From contig NZ_CP129963.1 in NCBI RefSeq assembly GCF_030503615.1, positions 2,976,001 to 3,040,000 of the forward strand: 64,000 nt of DNA. Direction: 5' to 3'. The notes below the pieces were generated by a model. That model did not search any database. It saw only the letters and a list, made by a program, of their open reading frames with translations, and was not told the DNA's origin. Below are positions 8,640 to 16,918 of this stretch, in pieces (position 1 is the stretch's first letter; each line of letters begins with the position of its first letter). Source of the stretch: Sphingobacterium sp. BN32. GTDB taxonomy: Bacteria > Bacteroidota > Bacteroidia > Sphingobacteriales > Sphingobacteriaceae. Position numbers and translations under genes: made by a program.

Positions 8640-9530
8640 ATGAATCTTAGGAAATCAACCAAAGTAGTCCTAGCAATTCTCGGTATTGCTGCTCCCTCAT
8701 TTTTAATTGGTAATTATTCGGGTTATTCTAAGTCCGACGTAGCCCCTACTGTGGAAACAAACAATAAATCTTTTAAATTAGTCGTTATTGACCCAGGGCA
8801 TGGCGGTAAACTTCCAGGTGCTTATGGCAAAGTTTCTGCTGAAAAAGATATCGTATTGCAAGTCTCCAAGAAACTGAAAGACTCCATTGAGAAGAATATC
8901 CCCGGTGTGAAGGTTATATTAACACGGGAAACCGATGTCGATGTTCCGTTCCACGAACGCTCTAACATCGCTAACCGCAATCACGCGGATTTGTTCATCT
9001 CCATCCACTGTAACTCTGCAAACTCAGACCAACGCGTAAAAGGCAAGAATGGCCGATATACGACCCGTACCATTTATCGTCCTAGCGCCAACGGCACCGA
9101 GACGTTCGTATGTGGTTACAATAGATTGCAACGCGGTGAGTCGGATGTAGCAACTCGGGAAAACGCCGATATCTTAATGGAGGACAATTATCAGGAAAAA
9201 TACAACGGATTTGATCCTAACGATCCATCTTCCTATATCATCTTCTCCCTATTAAAAAGAACATATAGAGAAAAAAGCATTAAGTTTGCGACGTATCTCC
9301 AGGATGAATATGTTGCAAAAGGATGTGTAAATCGCGGTGTACAAGAATTATCACTAGCTGTTTTAGCTGGCGCGAGCATGCCGGCGGTCCTTACTGAAAT
9401 TGGCTTTATATCCAATCCTGATGAGGAAAATTTTATGTTGTCCGAGTATGGACAAGGTCAAATCGTAACGAATTTGGTAGATGCTATCAAACGTTATAAA
9501 CATGGACACGAAGCACTCGCACAGCGTTAA
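8640..9530 (+). CDS. N-acetylmuramoyl-L-alanine amidase (Amidase_3), copy 1
   Basis: This zinc amidase cleaves the bond between N-acetylmuramic acid and the peptide stem, splitting peptidoglycan during division or turnover. The motifs are VVIDPGHGG (first zinc His), the EKDI segment, LFISIHCNS (second His) and LTEIGFISN (catalytic Glu). Between them lies an insertion of roughly 60 residues carrying GTETFVCGYNR and FDPNDPSSYIIFSL, as in other Bacteroidota enzymes. The frame opens at a GTG (8595), but the ATG at 8640 gives a normal signal-anchor (MNLRKSTKVVLAILGIAAPS) and is preferred: 296 residues. A paralogue follows 33 bp downstream, and an MCE gene after that, suggesting one operon. Confidence 0.88.
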   Translation: MNLRKSTKVVLAILGIAAPSFLIGNYSGYSKSDVAPTVETNNKSFKLVVIDPGHGGKLPGAYGKVSAEKDIVLQVSKKLKDSIEKNIPGVKVILTRETDVDVPFHERSNIANRNHADLFISIHCNSANSDQRVKGKNGRYTTRTIYRPSANGTETFVCGYNRLQRGESDVATRENADILMEDNYQEKYNGFDPNDPSSYIIFSLLKRTYREKSIKFATYLQDEYVAKGCVNRGVQELSLAVLAGASMPAVLTEIGFISNPDEENFMLSEYGQGQIVTNLVDAIKRYKHGHEALAQR

Positions 9531-9563
9531 TTTTTAACATAAAAAGAAAACAAGAAGTTTATT

Positions 9564-10436
9564 TTGAAAGACAGAATCAAGAACAATCAATTTTGGACAA
9601 AGGGAATGCAATTGGCACTTTGTCTTGTTGTATTAGCCTTAGCAAGTTTTAAACCCGCCGACGAACAAGGTCAAAACGGCGGAAACAAAAAGATAAAAAC
9701 AATAGTGCTTGACCCAGGGCATGGCGGCAATGACTCCGGAGCCGTAGGGAGACAGTCTAAAGAAAAAGACATCGCACTCCAGGTTGCTCTGAAACTTGGA
9801 AAGAAAATTCAGAAAGAACTACCTGGTGTTAAAGTAGTATATACCCGTACTACCGATGTTTACCCGAAATTATACGAGCGCCCGGCACTTGCCAATAAAC
9901 ATCATGCTGACTTATTCATCTCGATTCACTGCAACTCCGGAGGTGCTTCCACTCGTCGCGTGAAGAATAGTAGAGGCCGTTATGTGACACAAAGTGTGCT
10001 GAATACTTCGGCAAAAGGTACAGAAACATTAGTACTAGGTTTTAGCCGTACCGGCGATCAGGATGTAGCGATCCGTGAGAATGCCTCTATCCTATTGGAG
10101 GATAACTATGAGCAGAACTATGGTGGCTTCGATCCGAAAGACCCCTCTTCTTATATCGTGTTTTCGTTAATGAAACGTAAATTTAGAGAGCAGAGCATCA
10201 GATTGGCATCTTATATGCAAGATCAATTTGCGGGCTCAAGTCGTGTTGATCGTGGCGTGAAGGAGCAGTCATTAGCCGTGTTAGCGACAGCAGGTATGCC
10301 GGCGGTATTAACCGAAATCGGCTTTATCTCTAATCCGGACGAAGAACGCTTCATGATGTCGGCCGCTGGCCAAGAGTCCATAGTCAACGACTTGTTCAAC
10401 GCCATAAATACCTATAGAAAAAACGTAGAAAGATAA
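9564..10436 (+). CDS. N-acetylmuramoyl-L-alanine amidase (Amidase_3), copy 2
   Basis: A tandem paralogue of the preceding amidase, 290 residues, with the same order of motifs: VLDPGHGGNDSGAVG, LFISIHCNSGG, FDPKDPSSYIVFSLMKRKF, and AVLTEIGFISNPDEERFM. The start used is TTG at 9564, because the first in-frame ATG (9606) would leave only a short hydrophobic leader; TTG starts are also used by its neighbour at 10491. The signal region reads MQLALCLVVLALASFKPAD. The strong similarity with copy 1 over the whole catalytic domain indicates local duplication. The divergent N-termini may give different envelope locations; that is inference. Confidence 0.86.
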   Translation: MKDRIKNNQFWTKGMQLALCLVVLALASFKPADEQGQNGGNKKIKTIVLDPGHGGNDSGAVGRQSKEKDIALQVALKLGKKIQKELPGVKVVYTRTTDVYPKLYERPALANKHHADLFISIHCNSGGASTRRVKNSRGRYVTQSVLNTSAKGTETLVLGFSRTGDQDVAIRENASILLEDNYEQNYGGFDPKDPSSYIVFSLMKRKFREQSIRLASYMQDQFAGSSRVDRGVKEQSLAVLATAGMPAVLTEIGFISNPDEERFMMSAAGQESIVNDLFNAINTYRKNVER

Positions 10437-10490
10437 ACTTTTTCTTAAATTGGGGATTATATAGGAGAGAATAACTTAATTAAGAATATT

Positions 10491-11438
10491 TTGAAGATAT
10501 CTAACGAAACCAAGGTCGGCGCATTAACCAGTATTGCTATTGCCATTTTATTTATCGGCTATAGTTTTTTAAAAGGCAATAATGTCTTTAGCAGCGAAAA
10601 CACATTTTATACAGAATACGACAATGTTGATGGATTGGCCGTTTCAAAACCGGTACTCGTTTCCGGATTTCAAATTGGCCGTGTATCCAAATTGACCCTG
10701 CAACCAAATGGTAAAATACGCACGGAGTTTAAGATCAACAACGATTATGATATTCCATCCAATACGGTAGCCAGGATCGTGAGTGCCGATTTACTAGGCA
10801 GCAAAGCCATTGTATTCGAGCTGGGCAACAGCACAACAATGGCACGAAGTGGCGATCCGCTTTTGTCGGATGTTCAAGCGAATCTGATGGAAAAGGTAGA
10901 GCCTTTGCAGAAGAAAATCGAAAACTTGGTGGAAAAATTAGACTCGGTATTGTCCGGTGTAAACTCTGTTTTAGACGATGGGTTCCAACGTGATTTCAAA
11001 AGCAGTGTGCATAGTATTTCAGTTTCATTGAAAAACCTAGAGAAAATTACCAGCGATGTCGACGGTTTAATGGGTTCTGAAAAGAACAGACTGGCTAACA
11101 TCATGGCTAACTTAGAGTCCATTACCAACAACTTCAAGAATAATAACGCGAAGATCAATAACATCCTGGGCAACTTAGATAGCCTATCCTCCGATCTTTC
11201 CAAAACTGAAATTAAAGCAACCATCGATAATGCAAATCAGGCGATGCGTGATGTGCAAGCTATCACCAATAAGATCAACTCTGGAGAAGGTTCTATTGGC
11301 TTGTTAATCCATGATGAGAAGCTTTATAACAACCTGAACAACGCATCGAAAAGCTTAGATGAGTTGGTGCAAGACTTAAAAACTAACCCTGGTAAATACT
11401 TGAAGATATCCATCTTCGGTAAGAAGGATACGAAATAG
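10491..11438 (+). CDS. MlaD/MCE-domain lipid transport protein
   Basis: The 315-residue protein has one N-terminal membrane anchor (TKVGALTSIAIAILFIGYSFLKG). An MCE domain at about 38-115 follows (YTEYDNVDGLAVSKPVLVSG, then 'ARIVSADLLGSKAIVFELG'). A long helical tail from about 130 to 290 is rich in Asn, Ser and Leu heptads and is probably coiled coil. MCE proteins form hexameric rings or tubes that carry phospholipids across the periplasm between the two membranes. The start is TTG at 10491; there is no nearby ATG and the MKISNETKVGAL opening is typical of Bacteroidota MlaD proteins. It follows the amidases by 54 bp and ends before a strong terminator. The ABC ATPase and permease partners are not in this window. 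Confidence 0.85.
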   Translation: MKISNETKVGALTSIAIAILFIGYSFLKGNNVFSSENTFYTEYDNVDGLAVSKPVLVSGFQIGRVSKLTLQPNGKIRTEFKINNDYDIPSNTVARIVSADLLGSKAIVFELGNSTTMARSGDPLLSDVQANLMEKVEPLQKKIENLVEKLDSVLSGVNSVLDDGFQRDFKSSVHSISVSLKNLEKITSDVDGLMGSEKNRLANIMANLESITNNFKNNNAKINNILGNLDSLSSDLSKTEIKATIDNANQAMRDVQAITNKINSGEGSIGLLIHDEKLYNNLNNASKSLDELVQDLKTNPGKYLKISIFGKKDTK

Positions 11439-11487
11439 CATAAAGCTTAGCGAAGGGGAAATCCTAAGCTCACTTTATTGCAAAAAG

Positions 11488-11518
11488 AAAGAGCGACCAA
11501 TTATCGGTCGCTCTTTTT
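11488..11518. terminator. Terminator behind the amidase-MCE operon
   Basis: The inverted repeat AAAGAGCGACC (11488-11498) / GGTCGCTCTTT (11506-11516) has a 7-nt loop and is followed by a T run on the plus strand. An A run on the other side lets it also serve the convergent S9 peptidase gene. Confidence 0.88.
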
Positions 11519-11537
11519 AGTTAAGAATACTCTCGCT

Positions 11538-13640
11538 TTATTTCAAGGTTTCCGATAGCCATCCGAAAAACTCTCGCTGCCATACCTGCGCATTATGTCC
11601 TGAAAGAACCCAGTGATTCTCTTCCGGAAGATAAACTAATCTGCTTTTCACGCCTTTCAACTGAGCCGCCTGGAAAGCTTCTAAGCCCTGTCCAATCGGA
11701 ACTCTGTAATCTTTACCGCCCTGGAAAATCAAAATAGGCGTATCCCATTTGTCAATATGTTTGATCGGATTGAATTCATTATACGACTTCGCATTATTCT
11801 TGTCCCAATAAGGACCGATATCATGATTAGCAAAGAATAGCTCTTCCGTTGTACCATACCAGGAAGTCATATCAAATAATCCACAATGTGAAATAAAGGA
11901 CTTGAATCTTCCTTCATGAATACCTGCAAGCATAAAGACCGAATAACCACCATAGCTTGCCCCTACCGCAGCGATATTCTCTTTATCTACATAGGACTCT
12001 TTCGAAAGATCATCGATTGCCGATAAGTAATCGCGAATAGATTGTCCACCCCAGTCTTTTGAAATTTGCTCGTTCCATGTCACGCCCCATCCTGGCATCC
12101 CGCGACGGTTCGGAGCAATAACAATATAACCTTGAGAAGCCATCAGTTGGAAATTCCAACGGAAAGAATAAGATTGTGTCGTTGCAGATTGCGGACCACC
12201 CTGACAGAACAATAACACCGGATATTTCTTGCTTGGATCAAAGTCCGGCGGATAGATTACCCACGAAAAAAGATCTAAACCATCAGAAGCTTTCGTCATT
12301 CTGCCTTCAACTTTCGTATCGGCAATCTGACGATATCTCGCGTCGTTCACTGTGGTAATCGGCTTGATTGCTCTAGATTTAAAGTTATAATCATATACCT
12401 CGGTTGCTCTCGTCATCTTCGTAGAGGTCACGATAAGACCCGTAGGAGTCTCACCAACAATACCGGTAATATCAAAATCGCCTTCGGATATCTGCGTAAT
12501 CTTTGGTAGCATCTTCGACCACACGCCTTTCACCACATTGATCTCGAAAAGTTGTACCGTACCTTTGGTTGGCGCAACGAAATAGATCTTCTTATTGTCT
12601 TTACTCCAAACGAAGGAATTTACAGTACCATCCCAATGAGCCGTTAAGTTCACCTTTCTTCCTGAGGCAGGTTCTAAAAGAATGATATCGTTTTTATCAG
12701 CCTCATAGCCATCGGTCTTCATGCTTAACCAACTCAAGAGCTTTCCATCCTTACTGTAGGTCGGATTGGTATCATATCCGCTCATCCCCTCCGTCAGATT
12801 ACTGGTTTTGCCAGATGCGATATCATATTGATACAAGTCTGTATTGGTACTTTGTGCATAGTCATTCCCAAACCGCTTTTTTGCGACATAAATAACCGAT
12901 TTGCTATCCGGTGCCCATGCAAAGTCATCCGCACCTCCGAAAGGCATCTGCGGCGAATAGAAAGGCTCGCCCTCCATAATATCTTTAGGCTCGCCAATCT
13001 TTCCATTATCATAGCTCGCGATAAAAGGATGATTAAAACGACCATCGTTCCAGGTATCCCAATGGCGATAGTCTAAATTATCATAGATATAGACATTCGA
13101 CTTCGGTAAGTCGGCATATTTGTCTACGGAATGATATTCTTTTAACAAAACCGATTTACTGAATAAGATCGACTTGCCGTCCGGTGAGATTTTCACATTC
13201 TCCAAGCCCCCTTCAATATTCGTCAACTGCTTTGCATCGCCGCCCTTTAAGCTCTTCTGCCAAATCTGGCCTTTGAACATGTACAATACATCGCCATTCT
13301 CTTGAACAGATAAGACAGACTCACCACCCGCTTCGCTGGTAAATTGCTTTGCCACTCCGCCTTTAGTCGGAATCACAAATAGATTCTTCTCGGATTTATT
13401 ATCGTCAAACTGATAGTTCGAAACACCGTATATCAATTGTGTACCGTCTGCAGATAAACCTTCAGCACTCACCCTTCCTAGCTCCCAAAGTGCCTTTGGA
13501 CTTAGTGGAGTACCTCCATTTATTGTTTTGACCTGATTCTCTACCTGCGGTCTCTTCACTTTCTGTGGAACTTCTTTACTCTGTGCAACAGCCATATTAT
13601 TGATCAATAAGAGTGCTCCAATACATGATAATCTCAACAT
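11538..13640 (-). CDS. S9-family secreted prolyl oligopeptidase / acylaminoacyl-type peptidase
   Basis: The 700-residue protein has a signal peptide (MLRLSCIGALLLINNMAVAQ), a WD40/TolB-like beta-propeller over about residues 50-430, and a C-terminal alpha/beta-hydrolase domain. The nucleophile motif is GASYGGYS, the acidic residue lies in FQGGKDYRVP and the catalytic His in EENHWVLSGH, so the triad is complete. Enzymes of this group remove dipeptides or acyl-amino acids from short peptides in the periplasm. Bacteroidota carry several such genes for growth on protein. It is monocistronic as far as can be seen, with a terminator shared with the MCE gene at its 3' side. Exact specificity cannot be told from sequence. 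Confidence 0.88.
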   Translation of the reverse strand: MLRLSCIGALLLINNMAVAQSKEVPQKVKRPQVENQVKTINGGTPLSPKALWELGRVSAEGLSADGTQLIYGVSNYQFDDNKSEKNLFVIPTKGGVAKQFTSEAGGESVLSVQENGDVLYMFKGQIWQKSLKGGDAKQLTNIEGGLENVKISPDGKSILFSKSVLLKEYHSVDKYADLPKSNVYIYDNLDYRHWDTWNDGRFNHPFIASYDNGKIGEPKDIMEGEPFYSPQMPFGGADDFAWAPDSKSVIYVAKKRFGNDYAQSTNTDLYQYDIASGKTSNLTEGMSGYDTNPTYSKDGKLLSWLSMKTDGYEADKNDIILLEPASGRKVNLTAHWDGTVNSFVWSKDNKKIYFVAPTKGTVQLFEINVVKGVWSKMLPKITQISEGDFDITGIVGETPTGLIVTSTKMTRATEVYDYNFKSRAIKPITTVNDARYRQIADTKVEGRMTKASDGLDLFSWVIYPPDFDPSKKYPVLLFCQGGPQSATTQSYSFRWNFQLMASQGYIVIAPNRRGMPGWGVTWNEQISKDWGGQSIRDYLSAIDDLSKESYVDKENIAAVGASYGGYSVFMLAGIHEGRFKSFISHCGLFDMTSWYGTTEELFFANHDIGPYWDKNNAKSYNEFNPIKHIDKWDTPILIFQGGKDYRVPIGQGLEAFQAAQLKGVKSRLVYLPEENHWVLSGHNAQVWQREFFGWLSETLK

Positions 13641-13777
13641 ATTATTCTCTTTTTTGAGCCAATTTACTAAAGTTGCGAGGTATTAAGAAATTCCACATGG
13701 TTTTCAGTGCCTCGCGGAGGTCAGCAATAACCAGATACTGGTTAAATACATGAGGAATGATTCTTTTTTAAGCTTAA

Positions 13778-15277
13778 TCATCGTTTATCGAATTGGTACC
13801 AGTCAATCTTCGTCGATAAGCGCATCAATGCGGCCAAAATGATAAATACACCTATCGTTCCTACAATTAAAGAATAATCGCGCAGCTGCATTAAAATATA
13901 AATGAATACGTAAAATAGGGATAATATTGCTCCAAATATAAGCGCCGATTTCATATTCTTCGTAATCGCTCTAACAAAGGAAGCTATCAATAAGATGGTC
14001 GCTAATGCCGCCAACAGATATGCAATATTGAATCCCAGGTGCTCGGAAATGGCAAGAAGTAAAGCATAGAACAATACCATGGCAAAACCGATCAACACAT
14101 ATTGGATAATATGCACGCGCTGCTTCTTGATAATTTCCATGAAGAGAAGCGAAACGAAGGTTAAGGCGATGACTAGGATCCCGTATTTCGTTACGCGCGT
14201 AGTCTTTTGATAATTGTTTATTGAAGGTAAGAAATTTATTTGAACCATATCGTAATCTGAACTGATCATTTCTGCATTTGCTTCTACGCTAGCGGAAGTT
14301 GCTGTTGCAGGAATAGCATCATAAAGACCGTTAGACGTTTCGCCATGCTCGCTATTCAGATCTACGCCTAGGAATTCGTAAATATTTTGCTGCCCACCGG
14401 TCCACTGTTGTGGGAGCTTGCGGCTGAAAGAAGGAATGCTCCATTTTGCTGCAAATGCCTGATCTGTTACGTCACGGCTCTCCGGGAGGTGGCCACCATT
14501 GAAACTCGGGTTAGACCAATTCCCCTTCACGTCGATGTCTGTTTGCTTTGCTAAAGGAAGGAAGTTCAAAGAACGAGACCCGCGAATATCAAAGTCAAGC
14601 TCAAAGCCTTTCTTTAGGTCCTCATTTCCCGACAATGGTAAATCAACGATCAAATTCTCCAAATAAGGGCGCATTTCATAATTTGACTTTCCAAGTTCCA
14701 TCTTCGTTCCGCCCCAGTTCAGGGTTGGATTTGCTGTCAATCCCTTGACGTCATGCACGCCAAAGATCAATTTTGCCTCGTTCCATTTCAACTTTTCCGA
14801 TGACACGTCGAGCTTTTCCATGTCGAAGCCAACGAATTTTCCTTTCAGCTTGATCTTGGAACTGTAGACTACCGCTTGATATATACCGCGTTTCAATGGC
14901 TCAGGGCTAACCTCCGCTGTTGCTTGTACCTCATCCGGAAGCAGCTGCGCCCAACGGTTCACCACTGTCTTCACGACCTGCTTTACACCTTGAGCGGATT
15001 CTTCCACAACTTCCCGAACCTCATCGTAAGGCACGACGATGATCGGACTGGCAATAACCTGCTCCTTGCCCCATTTAACAGCGATCTCATTCGACACACT
15101 CTGTTCCCGGTATTTACGTTCATAGATCAGGTCAGTAATTAGATTCATCGGAATTAATAAAATGAGCGTCAAAAAGAAAACTACGCCAAATTTTAAGACT
15201 ACGGAACCCGTAACGCGATCGTAAATTGACTTCGTAGCCGCTTGTTCCTGTGGATTGTTGTGTTCGATATTTTCCAT
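13778..15277 (-). CDS. creD: CreD-family inner-membrane protein
   Basis: This 499-residue protein matches the CreD (Cet) family. It has one N-terminal transmembrane helix (VVFFLTLILLIPMNLITDLI), a large periplasmic beta-rich domain over about residues 55-340, and a cluster of five or six C-terminal helices from about 345. CreD in enterobacteria affects colicin E2 tolerance and envelope integrity and is induced by the CreBC system. Here there is no CreBC; a small winged-helix regulator and a membrane protein are encoded just upstream instead. An inverted repeat overlapping a -7 promoter box lies at 15448-15466 and would set its expression together with the regulator operon. Confidence 0.88.
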   Translation of the reverse strand: MENIEHNNPQEQAATKSIYDRVTGSVVLKFGVVFFLTLILLIPMNLITDLIYERKYREQSVSNEIAVKWGKEQVIASPIIVVPYDEVREVVEESAQGVKQVVKTVVNRWAQLLPDEVQATAEVSPEPLKRGIYQAVVYSSKIKLKGKFVGFDMEKLDVSSEKLKWNEAKLIFGVHDVKGLTANPTLNWGGTKMELGKSNYEMRPYLENLIVDLPLSGNEDLKKGFELDFDIRGSRSLNFLPLAKQTDIDVKGNWSNPSFNGGHLPESRDVTDQAFAAKWSIPSFSRKLPQQWTGGQQNIYEFLGVDLNSEHGETSNGLYDAIPATATSASVEANAEMISSDYDMVQINFLPSINNYQKTTRVTKYGILVIALTFVSLLFMEIIKKQRVHIIQYVLIGFAMVLFYALLLAISEHLGFNIAYLLAALATILLIASFVRAITKNMKSALIFGAILSLFYVFIYILMQLRDYSLIVGTIGVFIILAALMRLSTKIDWYQFDKR

Positions 15278-15283
15278 GATAGA

Positions 15284-15400
15284 TTATTTTAAAATTAGAA
15301 TATTAGTTTTTTGAGCGAATGCACGCTGTAATTGATCTTCTTTATGGGCTTTAAACAGCTCGGCATAGACCCGACTCGACCAGTTATAGAAGTGAAGCAT
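15284..15400 (-). CDS. 38-aa ORF between the operator and creD
   Basis: A short minus-strand frame runs from an ATG at 15398-15400 to a TAA at 15284-15286, six bases before the creD start codon. It encodes MLHFYNWSSRVYAELFKAHK followed by EDQLQRAFAQKTNILILK. It begins about 50 nt downstream of the predicted transcription start in the operator region, so it would be the first ORF of the creD transcript. The composition is protein-like (helical, amphipathic middle). No family is recognised. It may be a small membrane-associated or regulatory peptide, a leader peptide coupling translation to creD, or a chance ORF. Confidence 0.45.
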   Translation of the reverse strand: MLHFYNWSSRVYAELFKAHKEDQLQRAFAQKTNILILK

Positions 15401-15447
15401 AAATTTTTAACGAAGTCCTCTCATATTTTCTATTTTTATTAAAAAGT

Positions 15448-15466
15448 ACTTTGAATTTCAAAGTTA
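15448..15466 (-). promoter_or_regulatory. Operator-like inverted repeat and -7 box before creD
   Basis: ACTTTGAATTTCAAAGT (15448-15464) is a perfect 17-bp palindrome with a single central base. On the minus strand it overlaps TAACTTTG (15466-15459), an exact match to the Bacteroidota -7 element, so a bound protein would block RNA polymerase. An almost identical repeat precedes the regulator operon (16406-16424). The conserved bases continue as GTACTTTT on the minus strand at both places. Confidence 0.65.
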
Positions 15467-15480
15467 TTAGACAAAAAAAA

Positions 15481-15783
15481 TTATAAATACTGCTGCTTTA
15501 TTAATTGCTCCAACGCAATTAAGTGGTTTTCGAACGCTTTCTGTCCCTTATCGGTCTTACTATACCTCGTGTTGGGCTTCCTATCGATGAAAGACTTGGT
15601 CACGTTGATATAGCCCTCCTTCTCCAAACTTTTTAGGTTCGAAGCCAGGTTCCCATCCGTCACTTCCAACAATTCTTTAAATGAATTAAAGTCGTAGGAC
15701 TCGTTTGCCATCAGAATACTCATAATCTGTAGGCGGACTCGATTCTCTAAAACTTTATCATATAAGGTTAAATCCAAACTCAC
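15481..15783 (-). CDS. Winged-helix transcriptional regulator of the creD locus
   Basis: This 100-residue protein consists almost entirely of a winged-helix domain of the HTH_27/MarR-ArsR-like type: an N-terminal helix (LENRVRLQIMSILMANES), a recognition region (FKELLEVTDGNLASNLKSLEKEGY), and a wing (FIDRKPNTRYSKTDKG). Proteins of this size bind DNA as dimers and usually repress. Its start overlaps the preceding membrane-protein gene by 4 bp, so they are translationally linked. The near-identical palindromes in front of this operon (16406) and of creD (15448) are its likely binding sites, implying autoregulation. The inducing signal is unknown. Confidence 0.82.
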   Translation of the reverse strand: MSLDLTLYDKVLENRVRLQIMSILMANESYDFNSFKELLEVTDGNLASNLKSLEKEGYINVTKSFIDRKPNTRYSKTDKGQKAFENHLIALEQLIKQQYL

Positions 15784-16400
15784 TTTTCGTATTTTTTATG
15801 TACGATTAGACCATAAACAATGTGCAATACCCCAAAGCCAAGCCCCCAAAACCAAACGCCATAGCCAGGAAACGCCAAAGCTAATAAGCCTAAAAGAATT
15901 TCCAAAATTCCAAGTACTCTAACTTCAGCAAAAGTGAATACTGATGCTGCCGTCAAAGACAGCCCATAAAAGATCAATAAGCTGGATGCAACAAAAGAAT
16001 AATCGCCGCGAAAAATTAAAATCAGACTAAATAGTCCACCGGTCAGCAAAGGGATCGCCATGGCTTTCGCTAAGGCTTTGCTCGTCGGGTTCCATATGGT
16101 CTGCCCTATTTTTTTAGCTTTGGCTTTCGCCATCGTCACGCCCGTTACGATAGAAACAATCAGTACAAGAAGCGCAATAGCAACGAGTTTCCAAAGCACC
16201 TGCTCTTCCAACACATAATGGTCGCGGTACCCAAACTCACTCTTTGTACCATATACGGTATAGTAGCCTGCAGCCGCCCCGATTAAAGCGAAACACCCAA
16301 TCAATACCCCAGAAAGTCCATTGATCGACATAAACTTCGAGGAGCGCTCCATCATAGCGCGAATTTGTCCGATATCTTTTAGTAGATCTTGCTGATTCAT
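15780..16400 (-). CDS. Multi-pass membrane protein co-transcribed with the regulator
   Basis: The frame continues upstream to 16556, but the extension runs through a promoter and operator, so the ATG at 16400 (MNQQDLLKDIGQIRAMMERS) is taken as the start, giving 206 residues. A cytosolic N-terminal helix is followed by about six hydrophobic helices, the first being INGLSGVLIGCFALIGAAAG. No enzymatic motif is visible. It overlaps the regulator gene by 4 bp. Similar membrane-protein/winged-helix pairs occur beside creD in Bacteroidota, so it may be the sensor or the partner of CreD; this is inference from context. I do not recognise a named family. Confidence 0.75.
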   Translation of the reverse strand: MNQQDLLKDIGQIRAMMERSSKFMSINGLSGVLIGCFALIGAAAGYYTVYGTKSEFGYRDHYVLEEQVLWKLVAIALLVLIVSIVTGVTMAKAKAKKIGQTIWNPTSKALAKAMAIPLLTGGLFSLILIFRGDYSFVASSLLIFYGLSLTAASVFTFAEVRVLGILEILLGLLALAFPGYGVWFWGLGFGVLHIVYGLIVHKKYEK

Positions 16401-16405
16401 AAAAG

Positions 16406-16449
16406 TACTTTGTTTTTCAAAGTAATGCAGAAAAAACCATATTGCCAAA
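16406..16449 (-). promoter_or_regulatory. Promoter with operator for the membrane protein-regulator operon
   Basis: On the minus strand TTTG (16449-16446) and TTACTTTG (16425-16418, one mismatch to TAnnTTTG) are separated by 20 bp. The inverted repeat TACTTTGtttttCAAAGTA (16406-16424) covers the -7 box and the expected start point. The ATG at 16400 then has a leader of about 10 nt. Confidence 0.7.
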
Positions 16450-16712
16450 TTATTTTCAAAAATAATGTAGCGAAATTTTACGCCGATGGAATAATCAATG
16501 GGTATTGAAGCGTCTGCTCGCTCCAAAAACAGATCTAAATTTTTTCGACTTATCAAGAATTGTTAATGAAATTCTACTCTATTCACCTCCCTATTTGTTG
16601 ATATTTACCTAAAAACCCAATTACAGGATAAAATAAATGCTATGCTATAAAAATTTACTAGGTTACTAAACAAAGAGTTACAAAAAAGGAGTAAAAAAAA
16701 GAGTAGAAAAGT

Positions 16713-16744
16713 CTTGACATGTATAGGTTTGGTTTCTATCTTTG
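16713..16744 (+). promoter_or_regulatory. Promoter of tRNA-Leu
   Basis: CTTG (16713-16716) and TATCTTTG (16737-16744) are 20 bp apart, a close match to the Bacteroidota promoter. The start would fall near 16750, about 15 nt before the mature tRNA. Confidence 0.7.
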
Positions 16745-16765
16745 TGGCTCAATAAAATCCTAACT

Positions 16766-16847
16766 GCGGAAGTGGCGTAATTGGTAGCCGCACCAGACTT
16801 AGGATCTGGCGCCGCGAGGCGTGGGGGTTCGAGTCCCTTCTTCCGCA
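16766..16847 (+). tRNA. tRNA-Leu(TAG)
   Basis: The sequence folds as a class II tRNA. The acceptor stem is GCGGAAG/CTTCCGC, with discriminator A at 16847. The anticodon stem CCAGA/TCTGG holds the loop CTTAGGA, giving anticodon TAG (leucine, CUA and other CUN codons). A short variable arm follows and the T loop is GTTCGAG. CCA is not encoded. It has its own promoter and a following terminator, so it is a single-gene transcript. Confidence 0.95.
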
Positions 16848-16853
16848 CTTGAT

Positions 16854-16891
16854 ATCCTCCCGTAAGTAATCTCTCGGGAGGATTTTTTTTT
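16854..16891 (+). terminator. Terminator of tRNA-Leu
   Basis: ATCCTCCCG (16854-16862) pairs with CGGGAGGAT (16875-16883) and is followed by a run of T. It ends the tRNA transcript before trigger factor begins at 16919. Confidence 0.9.
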
Positions 16892-16918
16892 ATTATTGCG
16901 AAAAGCTAAAAGAAGAGT

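Noticed and set aside
16401..16556. N-terminal extension of the membrane protein upstream of the winged-helix gene
   Set aside because: The extension covers a TTTG-N20-TTACTTTG promoter and the operator palindrome.
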